From Theocolax elegans (taxonomy: Eukaryota; Arthropoda; Insecta; Hymenoptera; Cerocephalidae), in NCBI GenBank assembly GCA_026168455.1, contig CM047427.1, forward strand, positions 66,034,162-66,098,161: DNA of 64,000 nucleotides. The letters run 5' to 3'. The position numbers were made by a program, and so were the translations under genes. Shown one piece after another: positions 26,001-35,710 of the stretch. Numbering within the stretch: position 1 is the stretch's first letter; each line of letters begins with the position of its first letter. Under the pieces are notes generated by a model. The model made no database searches, was not told the origin of the DNA, and worked only from the letters and a program-made list of their open reading frames with translations.

Positions 26001-27770
26001 TTGTCTTAGATCAATAAAGGTAAGGACGCTACAATGCCGGGAGACATTCCTGGTATGGGCGGCGTGAGCACCCCCGATCCCGACTATGGAGAAATCGCGG
26101 CTGGATCTGTGGCCGGAACGCTCTGCAACAAAGGTGAATTCGATCGAAAGATAAAGAAAAGGTACTATTTTTTTATTCTTAATAGTTACGTGTAACAATT
26201 CAAAGTATGCATTTTTTTCTCAATTTCAATGTCTGCTAATTGCAACGTGTTAATATTATAGTATGCTGGACACGAGACACGAGCTGCTGACCGAAGCGAT
26301 GAAAGCTGGAACACCGTTCGCGATGTGGAATGGACCAACGATAGTTGCCTGGCTTGAACTATGGGTGGGTATGCCAGCTTGGTACGTTGCTGCCTGCCGA
26401 GCTAACGTAAAAAGTGGTGCCATCATGAGCGCTCTGAGTGACACCGAAATCCAGCGGGAGATTGGAATAAGCAATTCTCTACATCGGTTGAAACTTCGAT
26501 TGGCTATTCAAGAAATGGTGTCATTGACGAGTCCTTCTGCTCCCAAGACTTCAAGAACTACCTTGGCGTTTGGTGATATGAACCACAAGTGGATAGGCAA
26601 CGTTTGGCTACCGAGTCTCGGCTTACCGCAGTACCGGTCTACTTTCATGGAGTGCCTTGTAGACGCCAGAATGTTGGACCATCTTACCAAAAAGGACCTT
26701 CGAAGCCAGCTTCGAATGGTGGATAATTTTCATAGGTAAATGCCACAAACTTTATACTTCTTTATTTAGTAGGAATAAAATATTTGTCGAGCTAAGAAAC
26801 AGTCAGATCTAGTGAGATTATAAAAACAAATCAACCTTCACCAGTTTAATGAAAAGGAAAACTTCCTATAAATACATCTTTTACTTAAAGAATTTTTTAT
26901 GAATCGCATGACCATAAAAAAAATGATCCGTTTAGCTTAAGAACTCGAGCATAGCCATTTTTGACTTACGGTAAACAGAAGGAGTACAATCAGTCTTATC
27001 AGTTTTTTCTACCAGATTTATAACGTCACTTTTAATGTCATTTAAACACTTGTGTATCCACTTAACTAAAAATACATTTCATAATGTATTACACATATTT
27101 TTTGTATAACATTTACACTGAAAGTTAGTAGATAAACTTTACAGTAAAACAACTTTTAATGATATATCGAAATACTAATAATATAATTTTAATTTCAGAA
27201 CGAGTTTGCAGTATGGTATTTCATGTCTAAAACGATTAAATTATGATAGGCAACAGTTAGAAGACAGAAGAAGTATGGCTGAAAAAGCAAATGTTGATGT
27301 ACTCGTATGGAGTAACGATCGGTGTATTAGATGGATACAATCAATTGGCTTGAAGGTATACACTATTGCTTATCCCATTGTTCTAAGATTATGCTTATTT
27401 TTTTCGAATTGGATAAAATGAGTAAAAAACTTTACGAATAGTTTTAATGTTTATTTTTGCGTACCCATAACTTTTTATTTTCATATTTGTATAGGAATAT
27501 GCGAACAATATTCATGGATCTGGAATTCACGGTGCCCTTATTGCTTTAGACGAAAGTTTCGACTCTAATAGTTTTGCTTTACATTTACAAATACCGACGC
27601 AAAATATACAGGTAGATACATTATTTTAATAAATATATGTCAATCATATTAATTATTATATAAATAATACTATCTTTTAGGCACGACAAGTTCTAGAGAT
27701 GGAATTCGCAAATTTATTAACAGTAGGGACCGAAAGGCGACTCGATGAAGCTAACAGTATAAAATCCTGA
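2163..27770 (+). CDS. Liprin-alpha: Liprin-alpha (PPFIA family scaffold), 5'-truncated by window
   Basis: Presynaptic active-zone scaffold that in other animals binds LAR-type receptor phosphatases, RIM, ELKS and KIF1A. Exons by splice sites and phase: 2163-2318 (copy 4290-4445), 6437-6724 (copy 8496-8783), 10405-10530, 13733-13889, 13988-14340, 15747-15989, 18342-18524, 19569-19661, 21474-21634, 22473-22642 (or 22520), 23038-23251, 25533-25782, 26010-26161, 26262-26735, 27199-27355, 27495-27611, 27681-27770 (TGA). Without the duplicate copies this codes about 1127 residues. Order: coiled coils (motifs [33 protein letters not shown]), the [20 protein letters not shown] segment, Ser/Pro-rich linker, [18 protein letters not shown], then SAM1, SAM2 and SAM3. 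The N-terminal exons lie upstream of base 1. Identity is from family knowledge and is secure; the exact isoform set is inferred. Confidence 0.95.
2603..3643. mobile_element. Truncated second copy of the foldback transposon
   Basis: This is the part of the element carried into duplication unit 2. It starts within the left arm at the ACTTACC donor-like string and keeps the loop and the full right arm, ending in CCTCTAAAACA. About 495 bp of the outer left arm are missing. The exon-like core has one extra A (GGGGAATTAGATGG) relative to copy 1, upstream of the ATG. Confidence 0.85.
4290..4445 (+). CDS. Liprin-alpha: Liprin-alpha coiled-coil exon, copy 2 (tandem duplicate)
   Basis: Identical in sequence to 2163-2318, with the same acceptor and donor. 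Because it is 156 nt and phase 0-0, splicing in both copies would insert 52 extra residues without a frameshift. 52 is not a multiple of seven, so the coiled-coil register would slip by three residues. It may be a real duplicate exon, one of a mutually exclusive pair, or an unmerged second haplotype. The sequence alone cannot decide. Confidence 0.8.
4735..5871. other. Intronic spacer without recognised features
   Basis: AT-rich liprin-alpha intron sequence between the two tandem duplications. Short A/T runs and a brief (TA)n near 5680 are present. I see no coding frame, RNA gene or repeat of note on either strand. Confidence 0.6.
6437..6724 (+). CDS. Liprin-alpha: Liprin-alpha coiled-coil exon (96 codons), copy 1
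   Basis: Runs from [20 protein letters not shown] to [13 protein letters not shown], phase 0-0, acceptor TTGCAG and donor AAG/GTAAGT. It contains the strongly conserved [20 protein letters not shown] block and is heptad-rich and charged throughout. An almost identical copy lies at 8496-8783. Confidence 0.93.
6925..7265. repeat. Imperfect inverted repeat (MITE-like) downstream of duplicated exon
   Basis: The left arm (about 6925-6995, containing TTTACCCAAATCATCCTGAA) is imperfectly complementary to the right arm (about 7195-7265, containing TTCAGGTAATTTGGGTGAA). Both arms also carry a TTTACTCC block and an AACGA block. It is repeated in duplication unit 2 at about 8985-9325. No transposase and no clear target-site duplication were seen. 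Confidence 0.55.
8496..8783 (+). CDS. Liprin-alpha: Liprin-alpha coiled-coil exon (96 codons), copy 2
   Basis: Encodes exactly the same 96 residues as 6437-6724, with one silent change (Leu CTC to CTA). Acceptor, donor and phase are preserved, so including both copies stays in frame and adds 96 residues, shifting the heptad register by five. The coding and intronic divergence is very low, so the duplication is either young or an assembly artefact. Confidence 0.82.
10405..10548 (+). CDS. Liprin-alpha: Liprin-alpha exon LQEEK..EALTQ with a possible alternative donor
   Basis: The acceptor ACAG precedes 10405 and the frame is phase 0. The standard donor after 10530 (ACGCAG/GTGAGG) gives 42 codons ending EALTQ, which joins AQERHGS in the next exon. 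A second donor after 10548 (AACCAG/GTACGC) would add six in-frame residues, VRRPNQ. Both donors match the consensus well. The proposal of two isoforms is inference. Confidence 0.85.
10662..10695 (+). repeat. (CT)n microsatellite
   Basis: About 34 bp of uninterrupted CT dinucleotides within a longer pyrimidine-rich stretch (about 10645-10715), in the intron after the exon ending at 10530/10548. It lies about 115 bp downstream of the alternative donor. Confidence 0.9.
10900..13700. other. AT-rich liprin-alpha intron, nothing recognised
   Basis: Low-complexity A/T sequence with short poly-T and TA runs (for example near 13500). Short open frames on both strands have no coding character, no splice logic and no family resemblance. 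Confidence 0.6.
13733..14340 (+). CDS. Liprin-alpha: Liprin-alpha exons AQERH..LLS and ESNER..EESK
   Basis: Two exons, 13733-13889 (157 nt, ending phase 1) and 13988-14340 (353 nt), separated by a 98-bp intron. The join rebuilds [22 protein letters not shown]. This is the last long coiled coil, carrying MNEEHNTRL and the [14 protein letters not shown] motif, followed by a Ser-rich stretch ([17 protein letters not shown]). The combined length is 510 nt, in frame. Confidence 0.95.
14718..14765 (+). CDS. Candidate 48-nt cassette exon of liprin-alpha
   Basis: A small island of higher GC in AT-rich intron, bounded by ACGATAG and a strong donor CTG/GTGAGC. It is open in the phase needed between the exons ending 14340 and starting 15747 (both phase 0), and would insert 16 residues ([16 protein letters not shown]). 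The acceptor tract is only moderately pyrimidine-rich and I know of no homologous segment. It may be chance. Confidence 0.3.
15747..15989 (+). CDS. Liprin-alpha: Liprin-alpha exon [23 protein letters not shown]
   Basis: Eighty-one codons, phase 0-0, acceptor AAGCAG and donor CAG/GTTTGT. It carries two highly conserved liprin-alpha blocks, [20 protein letters not shown] and [20 protein letters not shown], separated by an acidic [13 protein letters not shown] stretch. Confidence 0.95.
16000..18300. other. Long liprin-alpha intron, AT-rich
   Basis: About 2.35 kb of A/T-rich intron. Near 16030-16110 alternating CG/CA tracts are partly self-complementary. No exon, RNA gene or transposon end could be supported. 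Confidence 0.55.
18342..18524 (+). CDS. Liprin-alpha: Liprin-alpha exon [24 protein letters not shown]
   Basis: Sixty-one codons, phase 0-0, acceptor CTCGTAG and donor ACT/GTGAGT. It contains the conserved [13 protein letters not shown] and [20 protein letters not shown] motifs typical of the linker after the coiled coils. It is followed by ATT/ATC trinucleotide-rich intron (about 18650-18740). Confidence 0.95.
18650..18740 (+). repeat. ATT/ATC trinucleotide-rich tract
   Basis: Interrupted runs of TTATTATTA and a (ATC)4-5 block near 18722-18736, in the intron just downstream of the exon ending 18524. A simple repeat with no other feature. Confidence 0.8.
19569..19661 (+). CDS. Liprin-alpha: Liprin-alpha exon [20 protein letters not shown]
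   Basis: Thirty-one codons, phase 0-0, acceptor TGTTTCAG and donor CAG/GTTCGT. The sequence is Ser/Pro/Ala-rich linker. It lies between securely assigned exons and keeps the frame. Confidence 0.88.
19849..20064 (+). repeat. (GT)n microsatellite enclosed by a 45-bp inverted repeat
   Basis: A GT/GC-rich dinucleotide tract of about 120 bp (19901-20020) is flanked by near-complementary arms, 19849-19896 and 20021-20064. The left arm starts ATCTGTTGTCATTAAATT and the right arm ends AATTTAATGACAACAGAT. The arrangement suggests a short MITE-like palindrome whose loop has been expanded by dinucleotide slippage. Confidence 0.85.
20070..21420. other. AT-rich liprin-alpha intron, nothing recognised
   Basis: Sequence of very low complexity. 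Short open frames on both strands are A/T-driven and lack coding character. Confidence 0.6.
21474..21634 (+). CDS. Liprin-alpha: Liprin-alpha exon [24 protein letters not shown]
   Basis: Acceptor GTGGCAG, donor GAAG/GTACGT, 161 nt ending phase 2. It encodes [18 protein letters not shown] and [17 protein letters not shown], a conserved liprin-alpha helix. The GC-rich third positions contrast with the surrounding intron. Confidence 0.93.
22341..22386 (+). repeat. CG/CA hairpin with alternating purine-pyrimidine arms
   Basis: GTGTGCGCGCGCGCG on the left pairs with CGCGCGCGCACAC on the right around an AT-rich loop. Alternating purine-pyrimidine arms of this kind can form Z-DNA or a cruciform. 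It lies about 90 bp upstream of a liprin-alpha exon. Confidence 0.75.
22473..22642 (+). CDS. Liprin-alpha: Liprin-alpha exon [16 protein letters not shown].. with two donors
   Basis: Acceptor TCTTACAG, entering in phase 2. A donor after 22520 (CACAG/GTTAAT) gives 48 nt leaving in phase 2, compatible with the exon at 25533. The frame stays open to a second donor after 22642 (GACG/GTAACC), giving 170 nt that leave in phase 1, which fits only the exon at 23038. The extension ([18 protein letters not shown] and [18 protein letters not shown]) looks coding. The phase argument supports a long isoform. Confidence 0.75.
23038..23251 (+). CDS. Liprin-alpha: Liprin-alpha alternative exon [14 protein letters not shown]..
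   Basis: Acceptor TTCGCAG and donor CAAG/GTTTCT, 214 nt. In the frame entered at phase 1 it is fully open, rich in Asp/Tyr/Ser ([35 protein letters not shown]) with G/C-biased third positions, and leaves in phase 2, matching the exon at 25533. A second open frame ([17 protein letters not shown]) leaves in phase 1 and fits no downstream exon. With the 22521-22642 extension it would add 112 residues. Confidence 0.65.
23500..25500. other. Liprin-alpha intron, AT-rich
   Basis: Mostly A/T sequence. Around 24155-24245 TATATATGCATATATA strings and TACATATATGAACGTATA form short self-complementary runs. No exon could be supported here on either strand. Confidence 0.5.
25533..25782 (+). CDS. Liprin-alpha: Liprin-alpha exon [22 protein letters not shown]
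   Basis: Acceptor CTATGCAG, entering at phase 2 (its first G completes an AGG Arg codon), and donor AAG/GTAAGA, leaving in phase 0. It carries the family-diagnostic [12 protein letters not shown] and [18 protein letters not shown] motifs and an alanine-rich run ([10 protein letters not shown]). This precedes the SAM region. Confidence 0.96.
26010..26735 (+). CDS. Liprin-alpha: Liprin-alpha exons encoding SAM1 and most of SAM2
   Basis: Exon 26010-26161 ([12 protein letters not shown] to EFDRKIKKR) joins 26262-26735 in phase 2. The second exon encodes SAM1 (from [20 protein letters not shown] to [19 protein letters not shown]) and SAM2 ([39 protein letters not shown]), leaving in phase 2 after NFH. 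These SAM repeats bind LAR-type phosphatases and liprin-beta in studied animals. Confidence 0.97.
27199..27770 (+). CDS. Liprin-alpha: Liprin-alpha exons encoding end of SAM2, SAM3 and C-terminus
   Basis: Exons 27199-27355, 27495-27611 and 27681-27770. They encode [20 protein letters not shown], the SAM3 core ([54 protein letters not shown]), then a short tail ending [12 protein letters not shown] before TGA. The tail is shorter than in vertebrate liprin-alpha proteins, which extend past SAM3 for a few dozen residues. Confidence 0.96.
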
Positions 27771-30120
27771 TCAAGCCAGGCGAGGCTATAGAACCTCCAA
27801 CCCCATCACGTCTAGTCCGAAATCCCAGCTATACTATCTGCGCGCAAGTGTATTGCAAGAATTGTGTAAGAGCTTTATGTTTCACTTCTAAGGGCATCTT
27901 CACAAGTCATCGGAATGTGACACGTGGTAATGTAAAGGAAAAGAAATTTAAACAAATTAACCGTATTTATAATGGTTATAGTAAATAATAATAAATTTAA
28001 GGTTAAGGAACTTAAAAACTGATCTTGAACTAACTTTACGGCGAGAGTATAATGCCGCGTGTCATAATATCCGTAGTAGCGTATAGTAATCATTGAACAA
28101 TTAAAAGATAAATGAAAGAAGAAAAGTCACACAAGCTCCTATGGATAATGAAACATAATAAACAGCATTAAGCGCTGTGCGAAAGAGAAAAATATTTAAG
28201 GAAAAAAAGTAAATAAAAATCGTACCTCGTTTTGTCAAAAGCCAGTAGTATTTTGTTACGGGCTTTCGTGACAATAAAATTGTCTAGATGGTATATTTAC
28301 GCATCTGACATTAAAGAAAAATATAGTGTAACATTTTGTACGTGCATTTTGTTACTATAACTTCCTTACAGAAGATCGTCACATCTTATACGTAAAAAAG
28401 CAACACACTCACCTTGGTACGAGAGATTCGGTGATTTCGTGCCACGCACAAATTCGTACTTCGGATATTAAACGAATAATAGCATAAAAAAATAAAAAAA
28501 AAGATAAAACGTTCAGTATTACTCGTTACTGATAAATGTCGAAATGAATCGCCGTTCTCTCTTGCAGTAACCGAAAGAAAGCAGACACAGTATCCTATAT
28601 ATTAACTTCTGTGCCTCCGCAGTAATAGAACGGAGAAACTCGTTGATATGCAAAACTATGTACACACGCATACCCTGAATCTTATTACGCGATTCCCCTG
28701 TAGAGCCAGTCAATAGTTCGTTTACAACAGATTGTTATAAAGGTAATATCATTCATTTCCAGTAATTTTATGTTTTGTAGGAGCACACATCATAAAGAAA
28801 TTGATTCTTTACATTATTTATATGATGAATTATATATTGATAGCGCATAGTTTATGCAATCTTTAATTATTAACATTTTTTATTATCTTTAGAGTAAAAT
28901 TTCAAATTAAGGTATTGTTAGATAACATTGTAATATTTAATACTTTATACTTGTGTACGAACTACTGAAAGGTACTGCAATTGTTACGAATTTATTTCCG
29001 TGGATCTTATACGAAAGACTGGTACCTAACAGAAAAATTTTCAGAGAATCTCTGACTATTAATAAATTACAGATTTTTTCTGAAAAATTTAATTTTTACA
29101 TATAAGTACTTAGTTAGGTCTTTGAGAGTAAATCCAGGATGTTGCGTGTGAATTAAATTTTTCATACTTTAAATGTTACGAAATGTACAAATTTTTTTGT
29201 CAAGGCGTCATTAAGTTTGTATAATGAAACGCAAGCGATGTAAACGATGGACTGAGCGATTAATATGAGAATGAAAAATAGGGATTTTCTTCAATCCTCC
29301 GGGAATAAAACTAAACAGTCATTTTATACCAAAATATTCATTGCTAAAAAACTAGTTCTAAGCATATGAACTTGATATGTATAAACATAATTACTAATTA
29401 ACTGATGATTAATTGATTATATGCAGCAATGTGCGAATCTTATTTCAATTGTACAAATCAACTGGTATAATTATTTTTAGATACACTTTCTTGATAAAGA
29501 AAATGCATAAAGTTTTAATTTATATTCAATTCAATTTGATATTAGACAATTAGTAGTGTATTCGTGAGAAATGAACGATGCCCAATCAAGGTATAATAAA
29601 TATGTAACATTCTATTCTTTTTGACATGTATTAGTTATTCGAGAATAATAATACAGTATTATCGTGACCGAGATAATTTAAAAAAATTTAATTTAATTTC
29701 AAATAAACTATTAAAAGCCCGTGTGTATCATTTATATTGCATAATCCGAACTTTTATGAAATGACGAAAATTTTGATTATGGATGATTTTGGATATAAAA
29801 GGAAATACTTGAATGTAAGCACAAGCATTTGCAATGTAATTCGCAGATAGTTGGTTGATTGATGGTTAGTATATTATATATTACCAGAACTCTTTTCTTT
29901 TTCTCTTTTTATACGAGGAAAGTGGAAAGATAGTAGATAGAGGGAAGAAATCGTGTCGGTGCGAGGTCTGGGTCGTGAAAATTAAAATGGGCAACATTTT
30001 ACATGTAAAGCCATTGATGATTTTGATGATAAAAGTAGTCTAATTATGGTTAAATATACACAAGTATATATGAATATATTATATATATTAAGTACGCATA
30101 TTGAGTAAAACTGAAAATAA
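27771..30120 (+). other. Liprin-alpha 3' UTR and downstream sequence
   Basis: No coding frame follows the TGA. The first few hundred bases are less AT-biased than the intergenic DNA beyond, as expected of a 3' UTR. AATAAA-like signals occur near 28203 and 28272, and others further on. The true transcript end cannot be set from sequence. Confidence 0.5.
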
Positions 30121-30129
30121 AGGATGGGA

Positions 30130-30300
30130 GATGAAAAAATAATGACCACTGCGAGATAAGAGAAAAAATGAGCAAAAGTGAAAGATAGGTACAGGGAGTC
30201 AGAGAGAAAGAGCGAGAAAGAGCTAGAGAAATAAAAAAGAGACACGCAAATAGAGAGAATGAGAGAGTGTGTGAGAATGAGAGAGAATGTACGGGAATGA
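30130..30300 (+). repeat. Purine-rich (GA/GAA) tract
   Basis: About 170 bp with strong strand asymmetry: GAGAGAAAGAGCGAGAAAGA-type sequence on the + strand. The open frame on the opposite strand (Ser/Leu/Phe-rich) simply follows from the repeat. A similar but shorter purine-rich stretch lies near 32100-32170. Confidence 0.8.
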
Positions 30301-30599
30301 AAATTATAATGACGATCACAATAATGACGATATAGAATTATGAAGCAGATGTTGTTAATGTTGTTGATACTTGAGAGATCACTGTTGTTGATGTTTGTTT
30401 CCCCGCGAAATAACCTTGCAAGCTGTTCATTCGTTGTAGTTCCATACTTTGTATGGCCTTCCGAAGGGGTATGGGAACGTATATTCGAACAAAAACACGT
30501 GTACCAAATAATTAGTACCAAAGTGTCGTTGCTCGTGGGCTATTTGGTTGTTCTCGAGACGAAAATCAATTGTACCGACCATTACATAAAATAATCTAA

Positions 30600-33500
30600 G
30601 AGTGAGCTTCATTATTTAATTAACTCCAAAGAATAATAAATAGGCGTGTTCTGAGCCAAAGTTACATTACATCGAACTACCTCAACATCATTGTTATCAA
30701 ATTATGGCAATTTTTATTCTGATGTTATCTATTCTTTCTTAGAAAATCCACCGAATGCAGAAGTTTTAATCAATTTTAATTTATCGATTTATTCGTTACC
30801 AGAAACTGAATTTTATGATTTATTTAATTTAGCTTTTATTATACTAATAACGATAAGCTTTTGAAAATTTATTTAGAATCATTAAATAATTTTATTTTTC
30901 GTTTGTATATCATGAAATATTTTGCAAACATTGTGATATAACATTGATTTTTTTAATGAGAAAATTACTTTTTAACATAGTTCATTGTAGTACATTAGGC
31001 TACACAAAACAATTGATTTTATTTTTTTAACAAAATCATAAATGTATAAAAAGCTCATCAATTCATGGTATCTTGTTGTATAAAATTAATAAGACTGTTG
31101 ATAATAACCCCAATAGAATAATTTTTTCCTCGAATTTTTAAAGAAAATAGTGTTGTATAATAGGATATTGTAAACTATGTCCCGTCTAAATTATTATAAT
31201 GATATTAAAATAAAGATCAAATAGATTCTATATAATATTTCTCAAATGTTCAAAATCCGCAGAATTTTTCTCTGCAATTACATATTTTACTAGGCAAATA
31301 ATAGTGAAAATATTTTAAAATAGCTTAGAGGTAATAATTTGAGTAAAAAATTTAGTTAAAAATATTTGTAACTGTAAATGAAAGCTATGTGAGACCATAT
31401 ACCTTTGGAAATTATAAATAATAAAATTTTAGAAATCATTTAATTAAATACGCTTAAAAATTTATAAAAATTCAATTTTTTAATAAAATTAGTAATGAAT
31501 TTTAAACAAAGAAATTTCAATTAAATTTTTATGAAACTATCTCGAATAAGCTTACACATTAATAATTACGAAAAATAAAAATGCAATCAAGTAATTATAA
31601 TATACGGAAAAGCAGAGGTAAAAGATTAGTTTTGGGTTATTTTTATACAATTTTATATTCGTTAGCCCCTTCGGAAGAGTCGACAAAAGTCTAAATGACT
31701 GAACGTTTTTTTGTGACATACGCTAGCTCATGTAATGTAAACGGACACGCAAAAATATGTACACATATACATTCCGGAGAAATCTTCCTATAACAGAAAG
31801 AAAGATAAAAAACCGAGTAAAGGAAAACCCGAGCAGTGACATTTATACTCGATATGAAATGATGGAGAAACGTTCTCTTAAGCAAGGAAATCATATTGTA
31901 AAGAAAAAAATTTACTACGATATCTATCTTACACGTATAGTAAGCAGCTTTCTAAGGATGCTCTCGACGTAAATTTTGACATAATGTAAAGTGCTTTCTG
32001 AAAAAATAACGGCAATCTTTTTAAATTTTTTGTTTTTGATCGTCGCGAGTGCAGCTAATCTTGCGGGATCTTTTTATTTTTGATCATGAAGAGTGGAAAA
32101 ATTAAGTGAGAAAGAGAATGATAGCGTGTGAAAGTGAAAGAGAATGAGCTACTGAGCGCAAATACAGGAGAGAGAACAAAAATGAGAGGCAGCGAACAAT
32201 TAAGTAATTAAGAATTTTCATGCTTAAAATAAATTTGCTCACGTCATATGAAAAATTTGTTAACCACAAGCGAATTCTATTTTACTAATATTCATTTCAT
32301 TGTACAGTAAATATTATTGATAACAGCATTATTACTAATGCAAATGATAGAAATCTAGTCTCGTTTATTATGTATTTAATTTTTATTGTTGTTTTTTGTT
32401 ATTGTTACTATTTTCTATTTTATTATCTATAATTGTATTGATATATAATAAGTATTGATTTTTCATTTACATGAATTTGCATATTTTCAGTTATGCATTT
32501 GATTGTGTAGTTATACTCACATTATTAATTTAAGAGAGTTTTCCTGAAAATTTGCAAATTTAATAAACGTCATTTATGTATTTACTGAGGTACTGAAATG
32601 AATTTGATTAAATGATATGCTATTCTCATGATGTTTACTTTATAATTTAAATAATTCGTGGAATAGAATTATAGTGATTAAATTATTTAGCACTGTATTC
32701 GAGTGCTTGATAGACAATAAAAAAATAATTAAACATGTCCAATCACTACGTTGTAAGATTTAACAATTCCTTTCTTTGTAAATTTATAGTACAGAAATAC
32801 AATAAAACTATGACGTCCGTTTAGCAAATTTGTTTTTAGCATGTATAATACTATAATACAATGCGTTTAGGAGAATGTAATAATTTTCAAACAATCTGAC
32901 TATTTCTCCAAACTGAAAATAATAACTCATGTACACAAAGACATTCGAATTGAAATAAACAACTAAATTCGAGAAAATTTTAAAATATTGTAAGGAATAA
33001 AAAATAAAAATAAAAATTTATGCATAATATTAATGATTTCTTAATAAGGACAATGAACAAATTTCTGGCATTTTACCATTAGTTTTATTGTGATTGTATT
33101 AACATTTGTATTGTACATATTTTCTGCAAACACTAGCAAATTGTTGATGTTTATAAAAAAAAGACATTACGCATCAAAATCAAATGAGTTATAATATAAG
33201 TGAAAAAATGATGATGCCCATAAATTTCTTTTTTGAAATTCGTTTGCATCGAAATTAATAAAAAAAAGTGTAATCCATTTTTTAAATGAAGCTTGAGAAA
33301 CGCGTAACGCTAAGAGATTGTTATGAGATTCATAAATAGGTAAAAGAGTAAAGGAAAATAAAAAAGTAATTAGTAGAACTGCGAATTTCATTAAATTTGA
33401 ATGATTGTGATGAAGATTGAAACATATCGTGCAAAGGAAGAGATTTGAAAATATGATTATTAACAATAAAATGAAACGAGACGTAACGTTGAAACCGCGA

Positions 33501-35700
33501 ATTTAAAATTATATATTAAGGCGGAATTAACAAAAAAACCACAATTAACGGGTATATAACAATTATAACAATTGTTTTTATATCCTATTTTGAAATATTA
33601 TTGAAAAAAATATTCAAGTAAGATTGCATCAAAAAAGAGCTTGTGAAAGCAAAATCATAGTCTTTAATTTTAATTAACTTTTATTGACTATTTTTTACCA
33701 TTAGAGTTGGGCATAATTTTATAAAATAAATATTTTGAGAGTATGAGAAAATGAGAGAAAGGGGAAAGAATAAATGATATGTAATTTTTTCGATATTTAA
33801 TGACTAGGTATTTTAGTAACAATTTAATTAATTAAATTCAGTCAAAAAATTGATTTCTATTATGCTTAAAAGTTTATGCTTTAATCTACCTATTTCAACA
33901 GATATAAAATACATTTTTAAGCATTTTGCAAGTTATTAATTCTCACTAATATACAATCTTATTTATATAAATGTTATTGTTATTAAATAATCAAGATAAG
34001 TTATATTTGCATTAACCTATTAATGTCCATGCTAATTGTATTTACTATTAAATATTTCTCTCTATATATAAATTAACACTGAATTAAATAAAGACCTAAT
34101 AAACAATCAAGTTCAAGTAAATTTAATTCAAATTATTGGTTTTATTAGATTTCCATATTAGGTTATCAAGTGAATTATTTTTAGACAATTCACTTACATG
34201 ATTTAATAAATTATATGTAAACAAAATTTACAATAGACATAAACACATGGTTCAAATTTTAATAAAGATAAATGCATGTTTATTAATAGGTTAATAAAAT
34301 TAATTTTATGTGTATTGAGTATCGATTTTAAAAACGAAAATTAAAGTAAATTAACTTTACACGAGTGGATTAAATATGAGTGAGTTTATTCGAATTAGAA
34401 CATAAAAATTTTATCAATTAAGGGGGTGACATATCTGATTATGATCGGCTTGTCAAAAGATGTTAATTATTACTAAATAATTAAATATTTCATCCCTTTA
34501 CAAAGTTCCAGACGTATAAATCAACTGCACTTTTAAAAATGTTTGAACGAAAGAATATAGTTTTAAGATTTGCTTAAAGATGTGTTATTCAATTATCTAT
34601 AGTGTTCCTACATTTGGGTTTTGCATAAAATAGTAAATATTGTTAAATAAATGTAATAATTATCATATTTTGCTAAGCCGGTAGCAATCAGGTATGCTAC
34701 CCTATGACGGTAGATAGGAACAATTGTTTAAGGTTATACGCGAATTTCGATGTGAATTTTTGGTAAGCGACAAGTGAGTATGATTGCTAATGAATGAAAA
34801 GAAAACTGAGAAAAATAGATTACAAGAAAAAATGAGAGATAGAAAGAAAGAGTAATAAAATAAGGAATTAATAAATTAAAGAAACAGAATTAAACATGTT
34901 ATGTATATTTTTCTTTTAATTTCTAACATATTGTACAATACGCTTTGTTTTTAACTTTTTTCGTTTATATATGCGTTGCGTTTAGGAGTGACTTTTGTAC
35001 ATATTAATTTTTTCGGCTTATAATTATATACATATATACATACGATACTTGAAATTTTTGTTTTAATATTACGTTAGCGAAAGCGTTAAATATTAACGAT
35101 TGCGAATGTTTAGTATACGTATATTGCAAAGATATGATAAAACAAAATCTAACCGAATGAAGCGGTTAATCTTTTTCTACTTTATATTCTTTTTTTTAAT
35201 GTTCATAATTTCGATCGTTTATACATAATATTATTAAAATCAATCTAGGCGTTTATGACGTATAAATATAATTTTAATTTAGTGTATAACATCACAAATT
35301 TGTGTAACTATACGACTTGCAAAGCGAACAAGATACTTTGACGATATAATTTAAAGATATAAATTGTAATTAATATTAGTAGAATTTATAGTATTTTTAT
35401 GTGCCATTTTGTTATTGTAAAAATTAATATATTTGTGAACAGTCATAAACGATAACGTTTACATTTCTTTTTACATAAATATATCGATACACTCTTTTAT
35501 ACCATTTCTCCATCCTTCGCAGGTCTATATACACCTATTTCACCAAATCAATAAATCTTCACTACATGTAGGTATGTATTAATTTAATTAATATATTTTA
35601 TGCTCCTTTATTTTTCCTTAATTTTTCTAGACAAAAAAACCGCAATTTTATTTGATGATAAAATCATTTTTTTAATTATTCATGAATTATAATTACTTTA
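30600..35700. other. Intergenic AT-rich DNA, nothing recognised
   Basis: About 5 kb of A/T-rich sequence between liprin-alpha and PLPBP. Short frames on both strands are compositional. Part of it may belong to a long liprin-alpha 3' UTR. I saw no tRNA, transposase or conserved protein. Confidence 0.55.
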
Positions 35701-35710
35701 GCAAGGACAA

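Noticed and set aside
30050..30521. Minus-strand frames of 89 and 179 codons
   Set aside because: Amino-acid runs of Ser, Leu and Phe follow from the GA-rich tract; there is no domain or splice context.
33167..33466. Minus-strand 99-codon frame
   Set aside because: AT-driven composition with Phe/Leu/Ile runs, no start context, no homology that I recognise.
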